A DNA stretch of 64,000 nucleotides from Massilia sp. Root133 (GTDB lineage Bacteria; Pseudomonadota; Gammaproteobacteria; Burkholderiales; Burkholderiaceae_D). Below, one piece after another: positions 37,990 through 47,648 of the stretch (position 1 is the stretch's first letter; each line of letters begins with the position of its first letter). The notes beneath the pieces are model-generated. The model saw nothing but the letters and a program-made list of their open reading frames with translations, searched no databases and was not told the DNA's origin. The stretch spans positions 394,332-458,331 of the forward strand of contig NZ_LMEW01000012.1 in assembly GCF_001426525.1 (NCBI RefSeq), written 5' to 3'. The position numbers and the translations under genes were made by a program.

Positions 37990-39134
37990 TGAACATTGTC
38001 ACCACCGAAAAGACGAGCACGAGCAACAAGGACAAGCCGACGATCCTGATCGTCGACGACACGCCCGACAACATCATGCTGTTGTCGCGCCTGCTCAAGG
38101 ACCGCTACAACACGAAGGTCGCCAACAACGGCAGCCTGGCGCTGCAGATCGCGCAGTCGACGCCCGGCCTGGACCTGATCCTGCTCGACGTGATGATGCC
38201 CGGCCTGGACGGCTACGAGACGTGCCGCCAGCTGAAAGCGAACCCCGTCACGGCCGACATCCCCGTGATCTTCCTGACCGCGAAGAACCAGGTCGAGGAC
38301 GAGGCGATGGGCCTGTCGCTGGGCGCCGTGGACTACATCGCCAAGCCGATCAGCCCCCCGATCCTGTTCGCCCGCGTGGCCACGCAACTGACGCTGGCGG
38401 GCGCGCGCCGCCAGCTGCAGGCGCACAACGAGAACCTGGAAAAGCTCGTGCAGGACCGTACGGCGCAGCTGGCGCTGATGCAGGAAGCGATCATCATGGC
38501 CATGGGCACCCTGGCCGAGACGCGCGACAACGCGGCGGTGAGCCTCGGCGACCATCACATCCGCCGCACGCAGCACTACGTGCGCGCGCTCGCGCGGCAC
38601 CTGCAGCACCATCCGCGCTTCGCGGCGGACCTCACCGACGAGAACATCGAGCTCCTGTACCGCTCCGTGCCGCTGCACGACATCGGCAAGGTCGGCATCC
38701 CCGACCGCATCCTGCTGAAACCCGGTGTGCTCGACCGCGAGGAATTCGAGGTCATGAAGCTGCACGCCGTGTACGGGCGCGACACCATCATGCTCGTCGA
38801 GAAGCACATCGGCGGGACCAACGGCTTCCTGATGTTCGCACGCGAGATCGCCCACTCGCACCAGGAGAAGTGGGACGGTTCCGGCTATCCGGACCGCCTG
38901 GCGGGCGAACAGATCCCGCTGTCGGCGCGCCTGATGGCCGTGGCCGACGTGTACGACGCGCTGATCTCGCGCCGCGTGTACAAACCCGCGTTCACGCACC
39001 AGCAGGCGCTGGACGTGATGCGCAAGGGGCGCGGCACGCATTTCGATCCGGACGTGCTGGATGCGTTCTGCGAGATCGAAGGGCAGTTCGCGGCGATCGC
39101 GGAGGAGTTCCGTGACGCGGAGCCGGACGCCTGA
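37989..39134 (+). CDS. HD-GYP response regulator (RpfG-like c-di-GMP phosphodiesterase)
   Basis: A 381-aa output protein. The N-terminal receiver domain has phospho-acceptor Asp67 (LLDVMMPGLDG), the acidic pair VDD at 22-24 and Lys119 (IAKPIS). A coiled linker leads to an HD-GYP domain: HD at 230-231 in PLHDIGKVGIPD, HSHQEKWDGSGYP with GYP at 299-301, and LMAVADVYDAL. All canonical residues appear present, so c-di-GMP hydrolysis is expected on phosphorylation. The ATG overlaps the kinase stop by one base (TGATG), making the kinase its cognate phosphodonor. It links the periplasmic signal to c-di-GMP turnover. Confidence 0.93.
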
Positions 39135-39193
39135 TCTTCCGGAAAACGGCTAAATGATATATATTGTTTGGCTTGTTTGAAGATGGAGGTCCC

Positions 39194-39661
39194 ATGGCGA
39201 GGACGACGGCGGCGAAAACGCCCGTAAAGACAGCTGCGAAGCCCGCGGCGAAGAAGGCGGTGGCGACGAAAGCCGCGCCGGCGAAGAAGGTGGCGGCGGT
39301 GAAGAAGGCGGCTGTTGCGCCGGCCAAGCCGGTGCGCGCGAAGGCCGCGCCCACGCCGGCGAAGGTGGCGCGCGAGGCCGCGCGCGCGATCGCGGCGCCG
39401 GTGAAAACCACGCGTGCCAAGGCCGCGCCTGCACCGGCCGTGCGGCCGCACCTCGTGCGCGACAGCTTCACCATGCCCGAGCAGGAATACGCCGTGCTCG
39501 CCACTGTCAAGCAGGCCTGCCTGAAGGCCGGCTTCGAAGTCAAGAAGAGCGAGCTGCTGCGCATGGGCGTGGCGCTGCTCGGCCAGCTGGACACGGCGTC
39601 GTTGCGCGCCGTGCTCGACAGCCTGCCCCAGCTCAAGACCGGCCGCCCGCCCGGCGAGTGA
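39194..39661 (+). CDS. Histone H1-like Lys/Ala/Pro-rich DNA-binding protein
   Basis: A 155-aa protein. Residues 1-80 are low-complexity AAK/PAK repeats (KTPVKTAAKPAAKKAVATKA...), like bacterial histone H1 proteins that compact DNA by charge. The C-terminal half is a distinct folded region (DSFTMPEQEYAVLATVKQAC, KKSELLRMGVALLGQL) resembling a small helical domain seen in other betaproteobacterial proteins of this type. GGAGGTCCC precedes ATG 39194. It lies 59 bp after the HD-GYP gene and is convergent with the next. DNA binding is inferred from composition. Confidence 0.78.
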   Translation: MARTTAAKTPVKTAAKPAAKKAVATKAAPAKKVAAVKKAAVAPAKPVRAKAAPTPAKVAREAARAIAAPVKTTRAKAAPAPAVRPHLVRDSFTMPEQEYAVLATVKQACLKAGFEVKKSELLRMGVALLGQLDTASLRAVLDSLPQLKTGRPPGE

Positions 39662-39668
39662 ACCGCAT

Positions 39669-39977
39669 TCAGTGATGGGTCGGCGGCGGCTCCGTGCGCG
39701 CTTCCGCCGTCAGCTCCTTCAGCTCGCGGATCGGGATATTCGACTTCTCGTGCATCCGCAGCAGGATCGTGGCGCCGACGTTCAGCTTGCGGTGCCGGAT
39801 CTTGCTGATGATGGGTGGCTGTACCTCCAGGACGCGGCACAGTTCCGCGTCGTTCTTCAGCTGCATTCGTTGAATTAATGTGTCGAGCAATTTGTTCGGA
39901 ACAAAACTCGACGGCTCCATGGCCCGGGCGCGCTGCATCGCCTCGAGCAACTCCTGTTTTTTCTGCCGTACGCTCAT
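39669..39977 (-). CDS. Helix-turn-helix (XRE-like) regulator
   Basis: A 102-aa protein with a Cro/CI-like helix-turn-helix: LKNDAELCRVLEVQPPIISK (about 40-59), then IRHRKLNVGATILLRMHE. The N-terminus is basic (MSVRQKKQELLEAMQRAR). Such small proteins occur as stand-alone repressors in betaproteobacteria. The product is likely a DNA-binding regulator of unknown target. It is 8 bp convergent with the histone-like gene. GGAGGAG lies in front of the start on the minus strand. Confidence 0.75.
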   Translation of the reverse strand: MSVRQKKQELLEAMQRARAMEPSSFVPNKLLDTLIQRMQLKNDAELCRVLEVQPPIISKIRHRKLNVGATILLRMHEKSNIPIRELKELTAEARTEPPPTHH

Positions 39978-40194
39978 GAACTCCTCCGCATTGGGGTTAT
40001 GTTCAAGACAGATCGACTGTTTTGGAGAGTTGCGGGGTCCGTCCGCCTCATGCCCTGCCCGAACGGAATCCAGCCCGACCGATTTATTGATGACTTATGC
40101 CTGGTGGGTTTGTTGGAATGCTACTACGGAGTTGACAACTATGACGCACTGTTCATGACTAAAACGCCATAAGATGCGTCTTTCTTGCAGGAAC
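39978..40194. other. Intergenic region upstream of the HTH gene
   Basis: About 215 bp without a gene. It contains a TTGACA at about 40132 and AT-rich DNA around 40080-40190. It would hold the HTH gene promoter (minus strand) and the 3' end of the ABC ATPase transcript. No hairpin terminator was recognised. Confidence 0.3.
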
Positions 40195-40842
40195 TTACGC
40201 TAATTTCAGTCCGGCGCGGGTCAAGACGAAGGTCCGGTCGGCCAGGGCGGCGGCCGCGTGGGAGTGGGTGACCATGATGGCGCCGGCGCCGCTGGCCTTG
40301 ATCTCGGTGCGCAGCAGGTGCAGGATGCCGGCGGCCGTGTCGGGGTCGAGGTTGCCGGTGGGCTCGTCCGCCAGCAGCAGGGCGGGGCGGTGCACGAGCG
40401 CGCGCGCGATGGCCACCCGCTGCAGCTCGCCGCCGGACAACTGGCGCGGGAAATCGGCGCCGCGTCCTCCGAGGCCGACCGCGTCGAGCATCTGCGTGGC
40501 GCGGGCGGCGTCGGGGCGGCCATTGAGCAGCAACGGCAGCGCGACGTTCTGCAGCAGCGTCAGGTGCGGCAGCACGTGGAACGCCTGGAAGATAAAACCC
40601 ATGCGCGTACGGCGCAGCCGGGTGGCGGCATCGTCGTCGAGCGCCGACATCGGCGTCCCATCGACGCGGACCTCGCCGCTATCGGGCGCGTCGAGTCCGG
40701 CAATCAGGTTCAGCAAGGTGGACTTGCCGACGCCCGACTCCCCCATGATCGCGACGAACTCGCCGGGTTCGAACCGGTGCGACAACGCCGCGAGCACGGC
40801 GCGGCCGCCATAGGATTTGCTGAGATTGACGAGTTCGAGCAT
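40195..40842 (-). CDS. Orphan ABC transporter ATP-binding protein (LolD/MacB-type)
   Basis: A 215-aa ATPase. Walker A: GESGVGKST. Signature motif: LSGGELQRVAIARAL. Walker B: ALLLADEPTG. H-loop: VTHSHAAA. The sequence matches the LolD/FtsE/MacB type that energises FtsX-like permeases. No permease gene is next to it in either direction, which is unusual for this family, because partner and ATPase are normally adjacent. The partner could be encoded elsewhere. The start MLELVNLSKSYGG is standard. Confidence 0.88.
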   Translation of the reverse strand: MLELVNLSKSYGGRAVLAALSHRFEPGEFVAIMGESGVGKSTLLNLIAGLDAPDSGEVRVDGTPMSALDDDAATRLRRTRMGFIFQAFHVLPHLTLLQNVALPLLLNGRPDAARATQMLDAVGLGGRGADFPRQLSGGELQRVAIARALVHRPALLLADEPTGNLDPDTAAGILHLLRTEIKASGAGAIMVTHSHAAAALADRTFVLTRAGLKLA

Positions 40843-40883
40843 GGAACGCCGATTGACAAAACCACTACTCTAGCACGCCCCCC

Positions 40884-41057
40884 AATTCGGGGTCAGAGCA
40901 CATTTTTGGCCAATTGATCATTGGATAATGATCTGTCTGCCCAGGTCTGAAACGGCTTGGTCGGGACGGCCGGCGGCGCCGAAAAGCGGGATTTTGCGCC
41001 AGATCAAATCGTGCTCTGACCCCAAATTTGCCGAAAAATGTGCTCTGACCCCGAATT
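40884..41057. repeat. REP-like inverted repeat cluster (GGGGTCAGAGCAC elements)
   Basis: A 24-nt block AATTCGGGGTCAGAGCAC + ATTTTT at 40884-40907 recurs as its exact reverse complement at 41034-41057. A third, inverted partial copy (GTGCTCTGACCCCAAATTT) sits at 41011-41029. The middle of the region contains palindromic CCAATTGATCATTGG at 40910. Such elements are dispersed repeats in Oxalobacteraceae, often linked to REP-associated transposases; no transposase gene is present here. Confidence 0.65.
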
Positions 41058-41164
41058 CTTGCAGGGTAAGGGCGTGCGTGCGGAATCGCGGAATCGCGTA
41101 TCATGGCCGGAACGGCAACATTCCAGCCGGCCGCACGGTGCGGCCGCACCACCGAGGACACCCG

Positions 41165-42133
41165 ATGCTGAACACCACATCGCCCGCAGTGCCCGTAGTA
41201 AACAACGATGGATTGCACATACCCGCCGAGCTGGCAGAAAGCCTGAGCGCGCGCCAGGCCTGGATCTCGCCCAAGTTCCTGTACGACCCCCTGGGGTCGA
41301 AGCTGTTCGAGGCGATCTGCGAATTGCCGGAGTACTACCCCACGCGGACGGAAGCCGGCATCTTCGACCTGCACGGCCCCGAGATCGCACGTACGGTCGG
41401 CACCGGTGCCACGTTGATCGACCTGGGCGCCGGCAATTGCGCCAAGGCGGCGAACCTGTTCCCGCTGCTGCAGCCGCGCCAGTACGTTCCCGTCGACATC
41501 TCGGCCGAATTCCTGCTCGATGCCGTCGAGCGCCTGCGCCAGCGCTTCCGCCACATCGAGATGCGCCCGCTCGGCATGGATTTCTCGGGCAGCCTCGAAC
41601 TGCCCGACAGCGTGCGCGAGGAGCGCCGCCTGTTCTTTTATCCCGGCTCGTCGATCGGCAATTTCACGCCCGACGAGGCGCGCGATTTCCTGCAGCGCGT
41701 GCATGCGCAGTGCGGGCGCGACGGGGGGCTCCTCATAGGCATCGACCTCGCCAAGGAGCATGCCGTGCTGGACGCCGCCTACGACGATGCGCTGGGCGTG
41801 ACGGCCGCGTTCAACCTCAACGTGCTGCGCCACGTGAACCGCCTGCTGGGCGCCGACTTCGACATCCGCCAGTGGCGCCACCGCGGCCTCTACAACCCGG
41901 CCCAGGGCCGCGTCGAGATGCACCTGGAAGCGCAGACCGTGCAGCAGGTGACGTGGCGCGGCGGCAGCCGCCGGTTCGCGGCGGGCGAGTGGATCCACAC
42001 GGAGAACAGCTACAAATACCGCCAGAGCGACGCCGTCGGCCTGCTGGCCCAGGCGGGCTTCGCGGCCGCGCGCGTGTGGACGGACCCGAAACAGTGGTTC
42101 GCCGTGATCTACGCGCGCGCACTGTCGCATTGA
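41165..42133 (+). CDS. egtD: L-histidine N-alpha-methyltransferase (ergothioneine biosynthesis)
   Basis: Makes hercynine by three SAM-dependent methylations of histidine. A 322-aa protein of usual EgtD length. The SAM-binding motif is LIDLGAGNCAKA, and FFYPGSSIGNF and GGLLIGIDLAKE are family hallmarks. Start ATG 41165 (MLNTTSPAVPVV); the open frame runs further upstream through the repeat cluster but is not credible there. It is followed after 10 bp by egtB. Hercynine is also the substrate for selenoneine synthesis, so it may feed the sen genes about 7-9 kb downstream. Confidence 0.93.
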   Translation: MLNTTSPAVPVVNNDGLHIPAELAESLSARQAWISPKFLYDPLGSKLFEAICELPEYYPTRTEAGIFDLHGPEIARTVGTGATLIDLGAGNCAKAANLFPLLQPRQYVPVDISAEFLLDAVERLRQRFRHIEMRPLGMDFSGSLELPDSVREERRLFFYPGSSIGNFTPDEARDFLQRVHAQCGRDGGLLIGIDLAKEHAVLDAAYDDALGVTAAFNLNVLRHVNRLLGADFDIRQWRHRGLYNPAQGRVEMHLEAQTVQQVTWRGGSRRFAAGEWIHTENSYKYRQSDAVGLLAQAGFAAARVWTDPKQWFAVIYARALSH

Positions 42134-42143
42134 AGGAGTCGCG

Positions 42144-43367
42144 ATGGGAGCCTCCGAACACCGCCTGTCCACCGCGTTCGCACACGTCCGGCAGCGCACG
42201 CTGCACCTGGCCGAGCCGCTGACGGCCGAGGACTGCTGTGCCCAGTCGATGCCCGACGCAAGCCCGATCAAATGGCACCTGGCGCATACCACGTGGTTCT
42301 TCGAGACCTTCATCCTCGAGCCGCGCGAACCCGGCTTCCGGCCCCACGACGCGGCGTTCCGCGTGCTGTTCAACTCCTACTACAACGGCGTCGGCGCGAA
42401 GCATCCGCGCGCCCAGCGGGGCCTCCTGACGCGGCCGGCGCTGGCCGAGGTGCAGGCCTACCGGGCCGCCGTCGACGCCCGCCTGCTGCGCCTGCTGGCT
42501 TCCAGGCCGGACGACGCCGAACTCGCGGCCCTGGTCGAGCTGGGCCTGCAGCACGAGCAGCAGCACCAGGAACTGATCCTCACGGACGTCAAGCACCTGC
42601 TGTCGCGCAATCCGCTGTACCCGGCCTATATCGATTCGCCGCTGCCCGCATCGGGCCCGGTGGAACCGCTGGCCTGGATCGAGTTCGACGGCGGCCTCGC
42701 CGAGATCGGCCACGCCGGCGACGGCTTCGCCTTCGACAACGAAAGCCCGCGCCACCGCCAGTACCTGCAACCGTTCGCGCTCGCGTCGCGCCTCGTGACG
42801 AACGGCGAGTACCTCGAATTCGTCGAGGCGGGCGGGTACCGCGATCCGTCGCTGTGGCTGTCCGACGGCTGGGACCTCGTCGCGAACGGCACGCTGGACG
42901 CGCCGCTGTACTGGGTCGACGACGGCGACCGCCGGCGCGAGTTCACCTTGCACGGCCTGCAGGCGCTGGACCTGGCGCGGCCCGTCGCGCACGTGTCGCT
43001 GTACGAAGCCGACGCGTACGCGCGCTGGCGCGGCGCGCGCCTGCCGACCGAAGCGGAGTGGGAGTTCGCGGCGCGCGACGCCGCGCTGACCTGCGGCGAC
43101 CTGCATCCGCGCGCGGCGGGCAGCAGCGGCCTCGCGCAGATGTTCGGCGAGTGCTGGCAGTGGACCGCGAGCAGCTACGCGCCTTACCCCGGCTTCGCCC
43201 CGGCCGCGGGTGCGATCGGCGAGTACAACGGCAAGTTCATGGTCAACCAGTATGTGCTGCGCGGCTCGTCTTGCGCGACGCCGCACGGGCATGCGCGCGC
43301 CAGCTACCGCAACTTTTTCCCGGCCGGCGCACGCTGGCAGTTCAGCGGGATCAGGCTGGCGCGATGA
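42144..43367 (+). CDS. egtB: EgtB-like sulfoxide synthase (ergothioneine biosynthesis)
   Basis: A 407-aa non-heme iron enzyme joining hercynine with a thiol (cysteine or gamma-glutamylcysteine) to a sulfoxide. An N-terminal DinB-like helical bundle contains candidate iron ligands His48 (WHLAHTTWF), His137 and His141 (HEQQHQE). The C-terminal formylglycine-generating-enzyme-like domain includes LPTEAEWEFAARD and YRNFFPAGARWQFSGIRLA. GGAGTCGCG precedes the ATG. It lies directly after egtD; the EgtC/EgtE steps are absent from the window and may be carried out by other proteins. Confidence 0.9.
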   Translation: MGASEHRLSTAFAHVRQRTLHLAEPLTAEDCCAQSMPDASPIKWHLAHTTWFFETFILEPREPGFRPHDAAFRVLFNSYYNGVGAKHPRAQRGLLTRPALAEVQAYRAAVDARLLRLLASRPDDAELAALVELGLQHEQQHQELILTDVKHLLSRNPLYPAYIDSPLPASGPVEPLAWIEFDGGLAEIGHAGDGFAFDNESPRHRQYLQPFALASRLVTNGEYLEFVEAGGYRDPSLWLSDGWDLVANGTLDAPLYWVDDGDRRREFTLHGLQALDLARPVAHVSLYEADAYARWRGARLPTEAEWEFAARDAALTCGDLHPRAAGSSGLAQMFGECWQWTASSYAPYPGFAPAAGAIGEYNGKFMVNQYVLRGSSCATPHGHARASYRNFFPAGARWQFSGIRLAR

Positions 43368-44293
43368 AGCCGGCGCGCGGCCTGCGCCTGCGTGTGCTGA
43401 ACCGGCGCGCCAATGCGTGGATCGTCGCGCACCCGCTCGACTTCACCCTGCAGTGCGTGCGCGCCTTCCGCGCCAACCAGGGCCTGCTGCTGGCCGGCGC
43501 CGTCGCCTATTACGCGCTGCTGTCGATCGTGCCGTTCCTGATGCTGGTCGTCGTCGTGCTGTCGCACTTCATCGACCAGGTCAACCTGCTGCTCACCCTG
43601 CGCCGCTACCTGGAACTGCTCGTGCCGGGGCAGTCCGGCTCGATCGTGGCGGAGGTGGCGCACTTCCTGGACACGCGCGACCTGATCACGTGGGTGCTTG
43701 GCTTCACGATGCTGTTCTTCAGCTCCCTCGCGTTCACCGTGCTGGAGAACGCGATGAGCGTGATCTTCGTGCATCGCGTGGCCGTACGCCGCCGCCACTT
43801 CCTCGTGTCGGCCGTGCTCCCATACTGCTACATCCTCGCGCTGGGCTTTGGCGTGATGATCGTGACGCTCGTCGCCGGCACGCTGCAGGTGATCGGTTCG
43901 GAGAGCGTCGAACTGTTCGGCCGCACGTGGTCGCTGCACGGCGTGTCCGGCGCGCTGCTGTACCTGCTGGGACTCGTGGGCGAGATCCTCGTGCTGACGT
44001 CGATCTACCTCGTGATGCCGGTGGGGCGGCTGTCGCTGTCGCATGCGCTCATCGGCGGCGTGACGGCCGCGCTGCTGTGGGAAGTCGCGCGCCATGTGCT
44101 CGTGTGGTACTTCACGACGCTGTCGAAGGTGAACCTCGTGTACGGCTCGATGAGCACCGCGATCGTCGTCATGTTCAGCCTCGAGATCGCGGCCAGCCTG
44201 CTGCTGTTCGGCGCCCAGGTCATCGCGGAATACGAGCGCGTGGGGCAGAAGGGGCAAGGAGAAGATCCGCAGCCGATGCGGACGGCGCCCTGA
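43364..44293 (+). CDS. YihY/BrkB-family inner-membrane protein
   Basis: A 309-aa membrane protein with about six helices. Family motifs: AFRANQGLLLAGAVAYYALL and LVYGSMSTAIVVMFSLEIAA near the C-terminus. YihY/UPF0761 proteins are of unknown or debated function (formerly called ribonuclease BN). The ATG overlaps the egtB stop (ATGA), so it is translated from the egt transcript. Its C-terminal end overlaps the glycosyltransferase start by one base. Confidence 0.85.
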   Translation: MKPARGLRLRVLNRRANAWIVAHPLDFTLQCVRAFRANQGLLLAGAVAYYALLSIVPFLMLVVVVLSHFIDQVNLLLTLRRYLELLVPGQSGSIVAEVAHFLDTRDLITWVLGFTMLFFSSLAFTVLENAMSVIFVHRVAVRRRHFLVSAVLPYCYILALGFGVMIVTLVAGTLQVIGSESVELFGRTWSLHGVSGALLYLLGLVGEILVLTSIYLVMPVGRLSLSHALIGGVTAALLWEVARHVLVWYFTTLSKVNLVYGSMSTAIVVMFSLEIAASLLLFGAQVIAEYERVGQKGQGEDPQPMRTAP

Positions 44294-45513
44294 TGGCCAA
44301 TATCGTCTTTTGCTGGGAACTCGGCGCGGCGCTCGGCCACGCCGGCCGCCTGAAAGCGCTCGCACGACCGCTCATCGCGCGCGGGCACGCCGTATCGTTC
44401 GTGTTGCGCGACCTCGTGCACACGCGCCGCCTGCTGGCCGACATGCGCCTCCCCGTCTACCAGGCGCCCCTGTGGCTGCACCGCGTGGAAGGGCTGCCGC
44501 CCGGCGAGGCGAGTCTCGCCGACATCCTGCTCGCCTGCGGCTGGCTCGATGCGGACGCGATGACGGGGCTCGTCGGCGGCTGGCGCCATTTATTCAGCGC
44601 GCTCCAGGCTGACGTCGTCGTGGGCGATTACGCACCGGGCGCACTGCTGGCCGCGCGCAGCCTCGGCATCGCGAGCAGCGCCGTCGGCGCGGGCTTCCAG
44701 ATTCCGCCCGCCGGACCGCTGCCGCCGCTGCGCGACTGGGAAGCGGTCCCGCAGGCGCGCATGGCGGCGACCGAAGCACGCGTGCTGGCGACCGCCAATG
44801 CCGTGCTGGCCCGCCATGGCGCGCCGGCGTACGCGCGCGCGGCCGACCTGTTGCGGGGCGATGCGCCGCTGCTGTGCACGTGGCCGGAACTCGATCCGTG
44901 GGGCCGCGCGGAGACGGATGCGCGCTGGTTCGGCCCCACGATCGGCGGCACCGGCGCAGGAGTGCCCGCTTGGCCGGAAGGCGCTGGGCCGCGCGTGTTC
45001 GCCTACCTGCGCGGGCCACACCCGGAGCATGGGGCGATGCTGGAAGCGCTGGCGCGCGCCGGCTGCCGCACGCTGTGCTACCTGCCCGACGTGGCGGCGG
45101 GCGCCGCGCCGCCGTACGCGCATCCGCTGATCGCGTGGGCCGAGGGGCCGGTGGCATTGGACCATGCCTTGCGCCAGTCGGCCTTCGCAATCTGCCATGC
45201 AGGCGAATCGACCGTGTCGCAGGCGCTGCTGGCCGGCGTGCCCTTGCTGCTGCTGCCGCGCACGGCCGAGTCGTTCCTGACGGCGCGCCGCGTGCGCCGG
45301 CTGGGTGCCGGGATCAACGTGAACGAGATGGCGCGCCCGCTCGACTGGAATGCCGTCGTGGGCCGGATGCTGGCGGGGAGCGGCTTGCGCGTGGCGGCGC
45401 AGGCATTTGCGCGGCGCCACGCGGCGTTCGATGCGGACCGTCAGGCGGAGACGGTCGCCGGGGTGCTGGAAGGACTGGTCAGGCGGCCTGCTGCGGCGCC
45501 TGTTCCGCGCTGA
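44293..45513 (+). CDS. UGT/MGT-type (GT1-like) glycosyltransferase
   Basis: A 406-aa GT-B-fold glycosyltransferase. The N-terminal [20 protein letters not shown] and the C-terminal donor region [23 protein letters not shown] (the HxGxxT-like nucleotide-sugar motif) match the UDP-glucuronosyl/UDP-glucosyltransferase type. The acceptor is unknown. It is the last gene of the egtD-egtB-yihY string, started by a 1-bp overlap (TGATG). The 3' end overlaps the convergent leuA by 35 bp. A role in ergothioneine modification is possible but speculative. Confidence 0.78.
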   Translation: MANIVFCWELGAALGHAGRLKALARPLIARGHAVSFVLRDLVHTRRLLADMRLPVYQAPLWLHRVEGLPPGEASLADILLACGWLDADAMTGLVGGWRHLFSALQADVVVGDYAPGALLAARSLGIASSAVGAGFQIPPAGPLPPLRDWEAVPQARMAATEARVLATANAVLARHGAPAYARAADLLRGDAPLLCTWPELDPWGRAETDARWFGPTIGGTGAGVPAWPEGAGPRVFAYLRGPHPEHGAMLEALARAGCRTLCYLPDVAAGAAPPYAHPLIAWAEGPVALDHALRQSAFAICHAGESTVSQALLAGVPLLLLPRTAESFLTARRVRRLGAGINVNEMARPLDWNAVVGRMLAGSGLRVAAQAFARRHAAFDADRQAETVAGVLEGLVRRPAAAPVPR

Positions 45514-47167
45514 GCGCCAGCTGGCGGTTCACGGCCGACAACACGGCCTTGAACGACGCGGTCACGATATTGCTGTCGATGGCGGCGCCGAACAGCGTGG
45601 GGCCGTTCGCGAGGCGCAGCTCGACGTAGCAGGCGGCGCGCGCATCGGCGCCCGAGCCGATCGAGTGCTCGTGGTAGTCCATCAAACGGATGTCCAGGCC
45701 GAGCGCGTTGACGAAGGCGTCGATCGGGCCGTTGCCGGTGCCCTGGTGCGGCTCCGTCACGCGGTTGTGCTGGACGGTCGTGTCGATCTGCACGCGCTCC
45801 TCGCCCTCGCTGTTCTCGACCAGGCGGTGCGAGACGTAGCGGTAGGCCGCGTTTTCCTGGTTGAAGTACTCACGGTCGAACAGGGCGTGGATGTCGGCGG
45901 CGGCCACTTCGCCGCCGGTGGCGTCGGCATGCTTCTGCACGACGCGCGAGAATTCGATCTGCAGGCGGCGCGGCAGTTCGAGGCCGTATTCCTGCTCGAG
46001 CAGGTAGGCCATGCCGCCCTTGCCGGACTGGCTGTTCACGCGGATCACGGCGTCGTAGCTGCGGCCCAGGTCGGCCGGGTCGATCGGCAGGTACGGCACC
46101 TCCCAGATCGCGTCCGCCTGCTGCTTCGCGAAGCCCTTCTTGATCGCGTCCTGGTGCGAGCCGGAGAACGCGGTGAACACGAGGTCGCCGACGTACGGAT
46201 GGCGCGGGTGCACGGGGATCTGGTTGCATTCCTCGACCAGCTGGCGGACGGCATCGATGTCCGAGAAGTCCAGGCCCGGGTGCACGCCTTGCGTGTACAG
46301 GTTCAGCGCGAGGGTGACCAGGTCGACGTTGCCGGTGCGCTCGCCGTTGCCGAACAAACAGCCTTCGACGCGGTCGGCGCCGGCCATCACGGCCAGCTCG
46401 GCGGCGGCGACGGCGGTGCCGCGGTCGTTGTGCGGGTGCACGCTGATCACGAGGTTCTCGCGCTGCTTCAGGTTACGGCACATCCATTCGATCTGGTCGG
46501 CGTAGACGTTCGGCGTCGCCGCTTCCACGGTCGACGGCAGGTTGACGATCACCTTGTTGTCCGCGCTCGGCTGCCACACGTCGACGACGGCGTCGACGAT
46601 GCGCTTGGAGAAATCCAGTTCCGTCGTCGAGAACGACTCCGGCGAGTATTCGAGGCCCCATTTCGTGTCCGGATGCTGGGCGACCAGTTCCTTGATCAGC
46701 TTCGTGCCGTTGACGGCGATCTGCACGATCTCGTCCTGGTTCATGCCGAACACGACGCGGCGGAACACCGGCGCGACCGAGTTGTAGACGTGGACGATGG
46801 CCTGCCTGGCGCCCACGCACGATTCGACGGTGCGGCGGATCAGTTCTTCACGAGCCTGCGTCAGCACGATGATGGTGACGTCGTCCGGAATGCGCTTTTC
46901 CTCGACCAGCATGCGCACGAAGTCGAAGTCCGTCTGCGACGCGGACGGGAAGCCCACCTCGATTTCCTTCACGCCGATCTGCACGAGCTTTTCGAAGAAG
47001 CGCAGTTTCTTTTCCGGGCTCATCGGCTCGATGAGTGCCTGGTTGCCGTCGCGCAGGTCGGTGCTCATCCAGACCGGCGGCTTGTCGATGATGCGGTTCG
47101 GCCACTGGCGGTCGGCCAACGGGACGGCGGGGAAGGGGCGGTATTTGGCGGAAGGGTTGGTCAACAT
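45479..47167 (-). CDS. leuA: 2-Isopropylmalate synthase
   Basis: First committed enzyme of leucine synthesis: acetyl-CoA + 2-ketoisovalerate to 2-isopropylmalate. A 562-aa protein of the long LeuA type. The metal and substrate site TDLRDGNQA and the HPHNDRG motif are present; the C-terminal regulatory domain carries [30 protein letters not shown] precedes the start at 47167. The 3' end overlaps the glycosyltransferase gene in antisense by 35 bp. A long leader (over 360 bp) lies upstream with a small ORF, compatible with leader-based control. Confidence 0.96.
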   Translation of the reverse strand: MLTNPSAKYRPFPAVPLADRQWPNRIIDKPPVWMSTDLRDGNQALIEPMSPEKKLRFFEKLVQIGVKEIEVGFPSASQTDFDFVRMLVEEKRIPDDVTIIVLTQAREELIRRTVESCVGARQAIVHVYNSVAPVFRRVVFGMNQDEIVQIAVNGTKLIKELVAQHPDTKWGLEYSPESFSTTELDFSKRIVDAVVDVWQPSADNKVIVNLPSTVEAATPNVYADQIEWMCRNLKQRENLVISVHPHNDRGTAVAAAELAVMAGADRVEGCLFGNGERTGNVDLVTLALNLYTQGVHPGLDFSDIDAVRQLVEECNQIPVHPRHPYVGDLVFTAFSGSHQDAIKKGFAKQQADAIWEVPYLPIDPADLGRSYDAVIRVNSQSGKGGMAYLLEQEYGLELPRRLQIEFSRVVQKHADATGGEVAAADIHALFDREYFNQENAAYRYVSHRLVENSEGEERVQIDTTVQHNRVTEPHQGTGNGPIDAFVNALGLDIRLMDYHEHSIGSGADARAACYVELRLANGPTLFGAAIDSNIVTASFKAVLSAVNRQLALSAEQAPQQAA

Positions 47168-47249
47168 GGCGGTGCTCCTGATTATCAAATGCTGGTGAAG
47201 GTGTCGTTTCGATCGTGGTGGCGGGAGGCTGCCGGACGGGCCACGGACG

Positions 47250-47366
47250 CTAGGCCCGGCAACCGATCGGTAGTTTTAGCGAGCGAAACACCACACGTGC
47301 GCCGGCAGACAGCAGGAAAGCTCCGGCGGAAATAACAGACAGCGTGGATGTGGTCGTGGCAAACAT
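47250..47366 (-). CDS. Small ORF in the leuA leader (possible leader peptide)
   Basis: A 38-aa frame, [20 protein letters not shown]..., with a good ribosome site (AAGGAAAG) eight bases before its ATG, ending 82 bp before leuA on the same strand. It has a hydrophobic, membrane-helix-like middle and contains five Leu, three Val and two Ile codons scattered rather than in a run. A GGCCCG/CGGGCC stem overlaps its stop codon but is not followed by a U-tract. It could be a leader peptide or a small membrane protein. Confidence 0.4.
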   Translation of the reverse strand: MFATTTSTLSVISAGAFLLSAGARVVFRSLKLPIGCRA

Positions 47367-47648
47367 CGGTACAACTTTCCTTGGGCTACGAATCCGGCAA
47401 GCTTGGCCGGGCGGGACAGCGGCGATTTACGCGCGTAGTAGCAGGGCTGCCGGCGTTAGCGCGCGGGCAAGCGATAGGGAAGTCGACAGAGGCAGAGGGG
47501 AGAACATTTCTCCACTCTAAGTGAATTTTGTTTGGCGTGTCAAGCGTTTCGTGTGTTGTCGTTTGGTCACCACGGTTTTTGCGAACAATCAACTTCTCTG
47601 GATGAGCCGAGTGTCACAGTACGCGCTTCATGTCGCCAGGAGGACACC

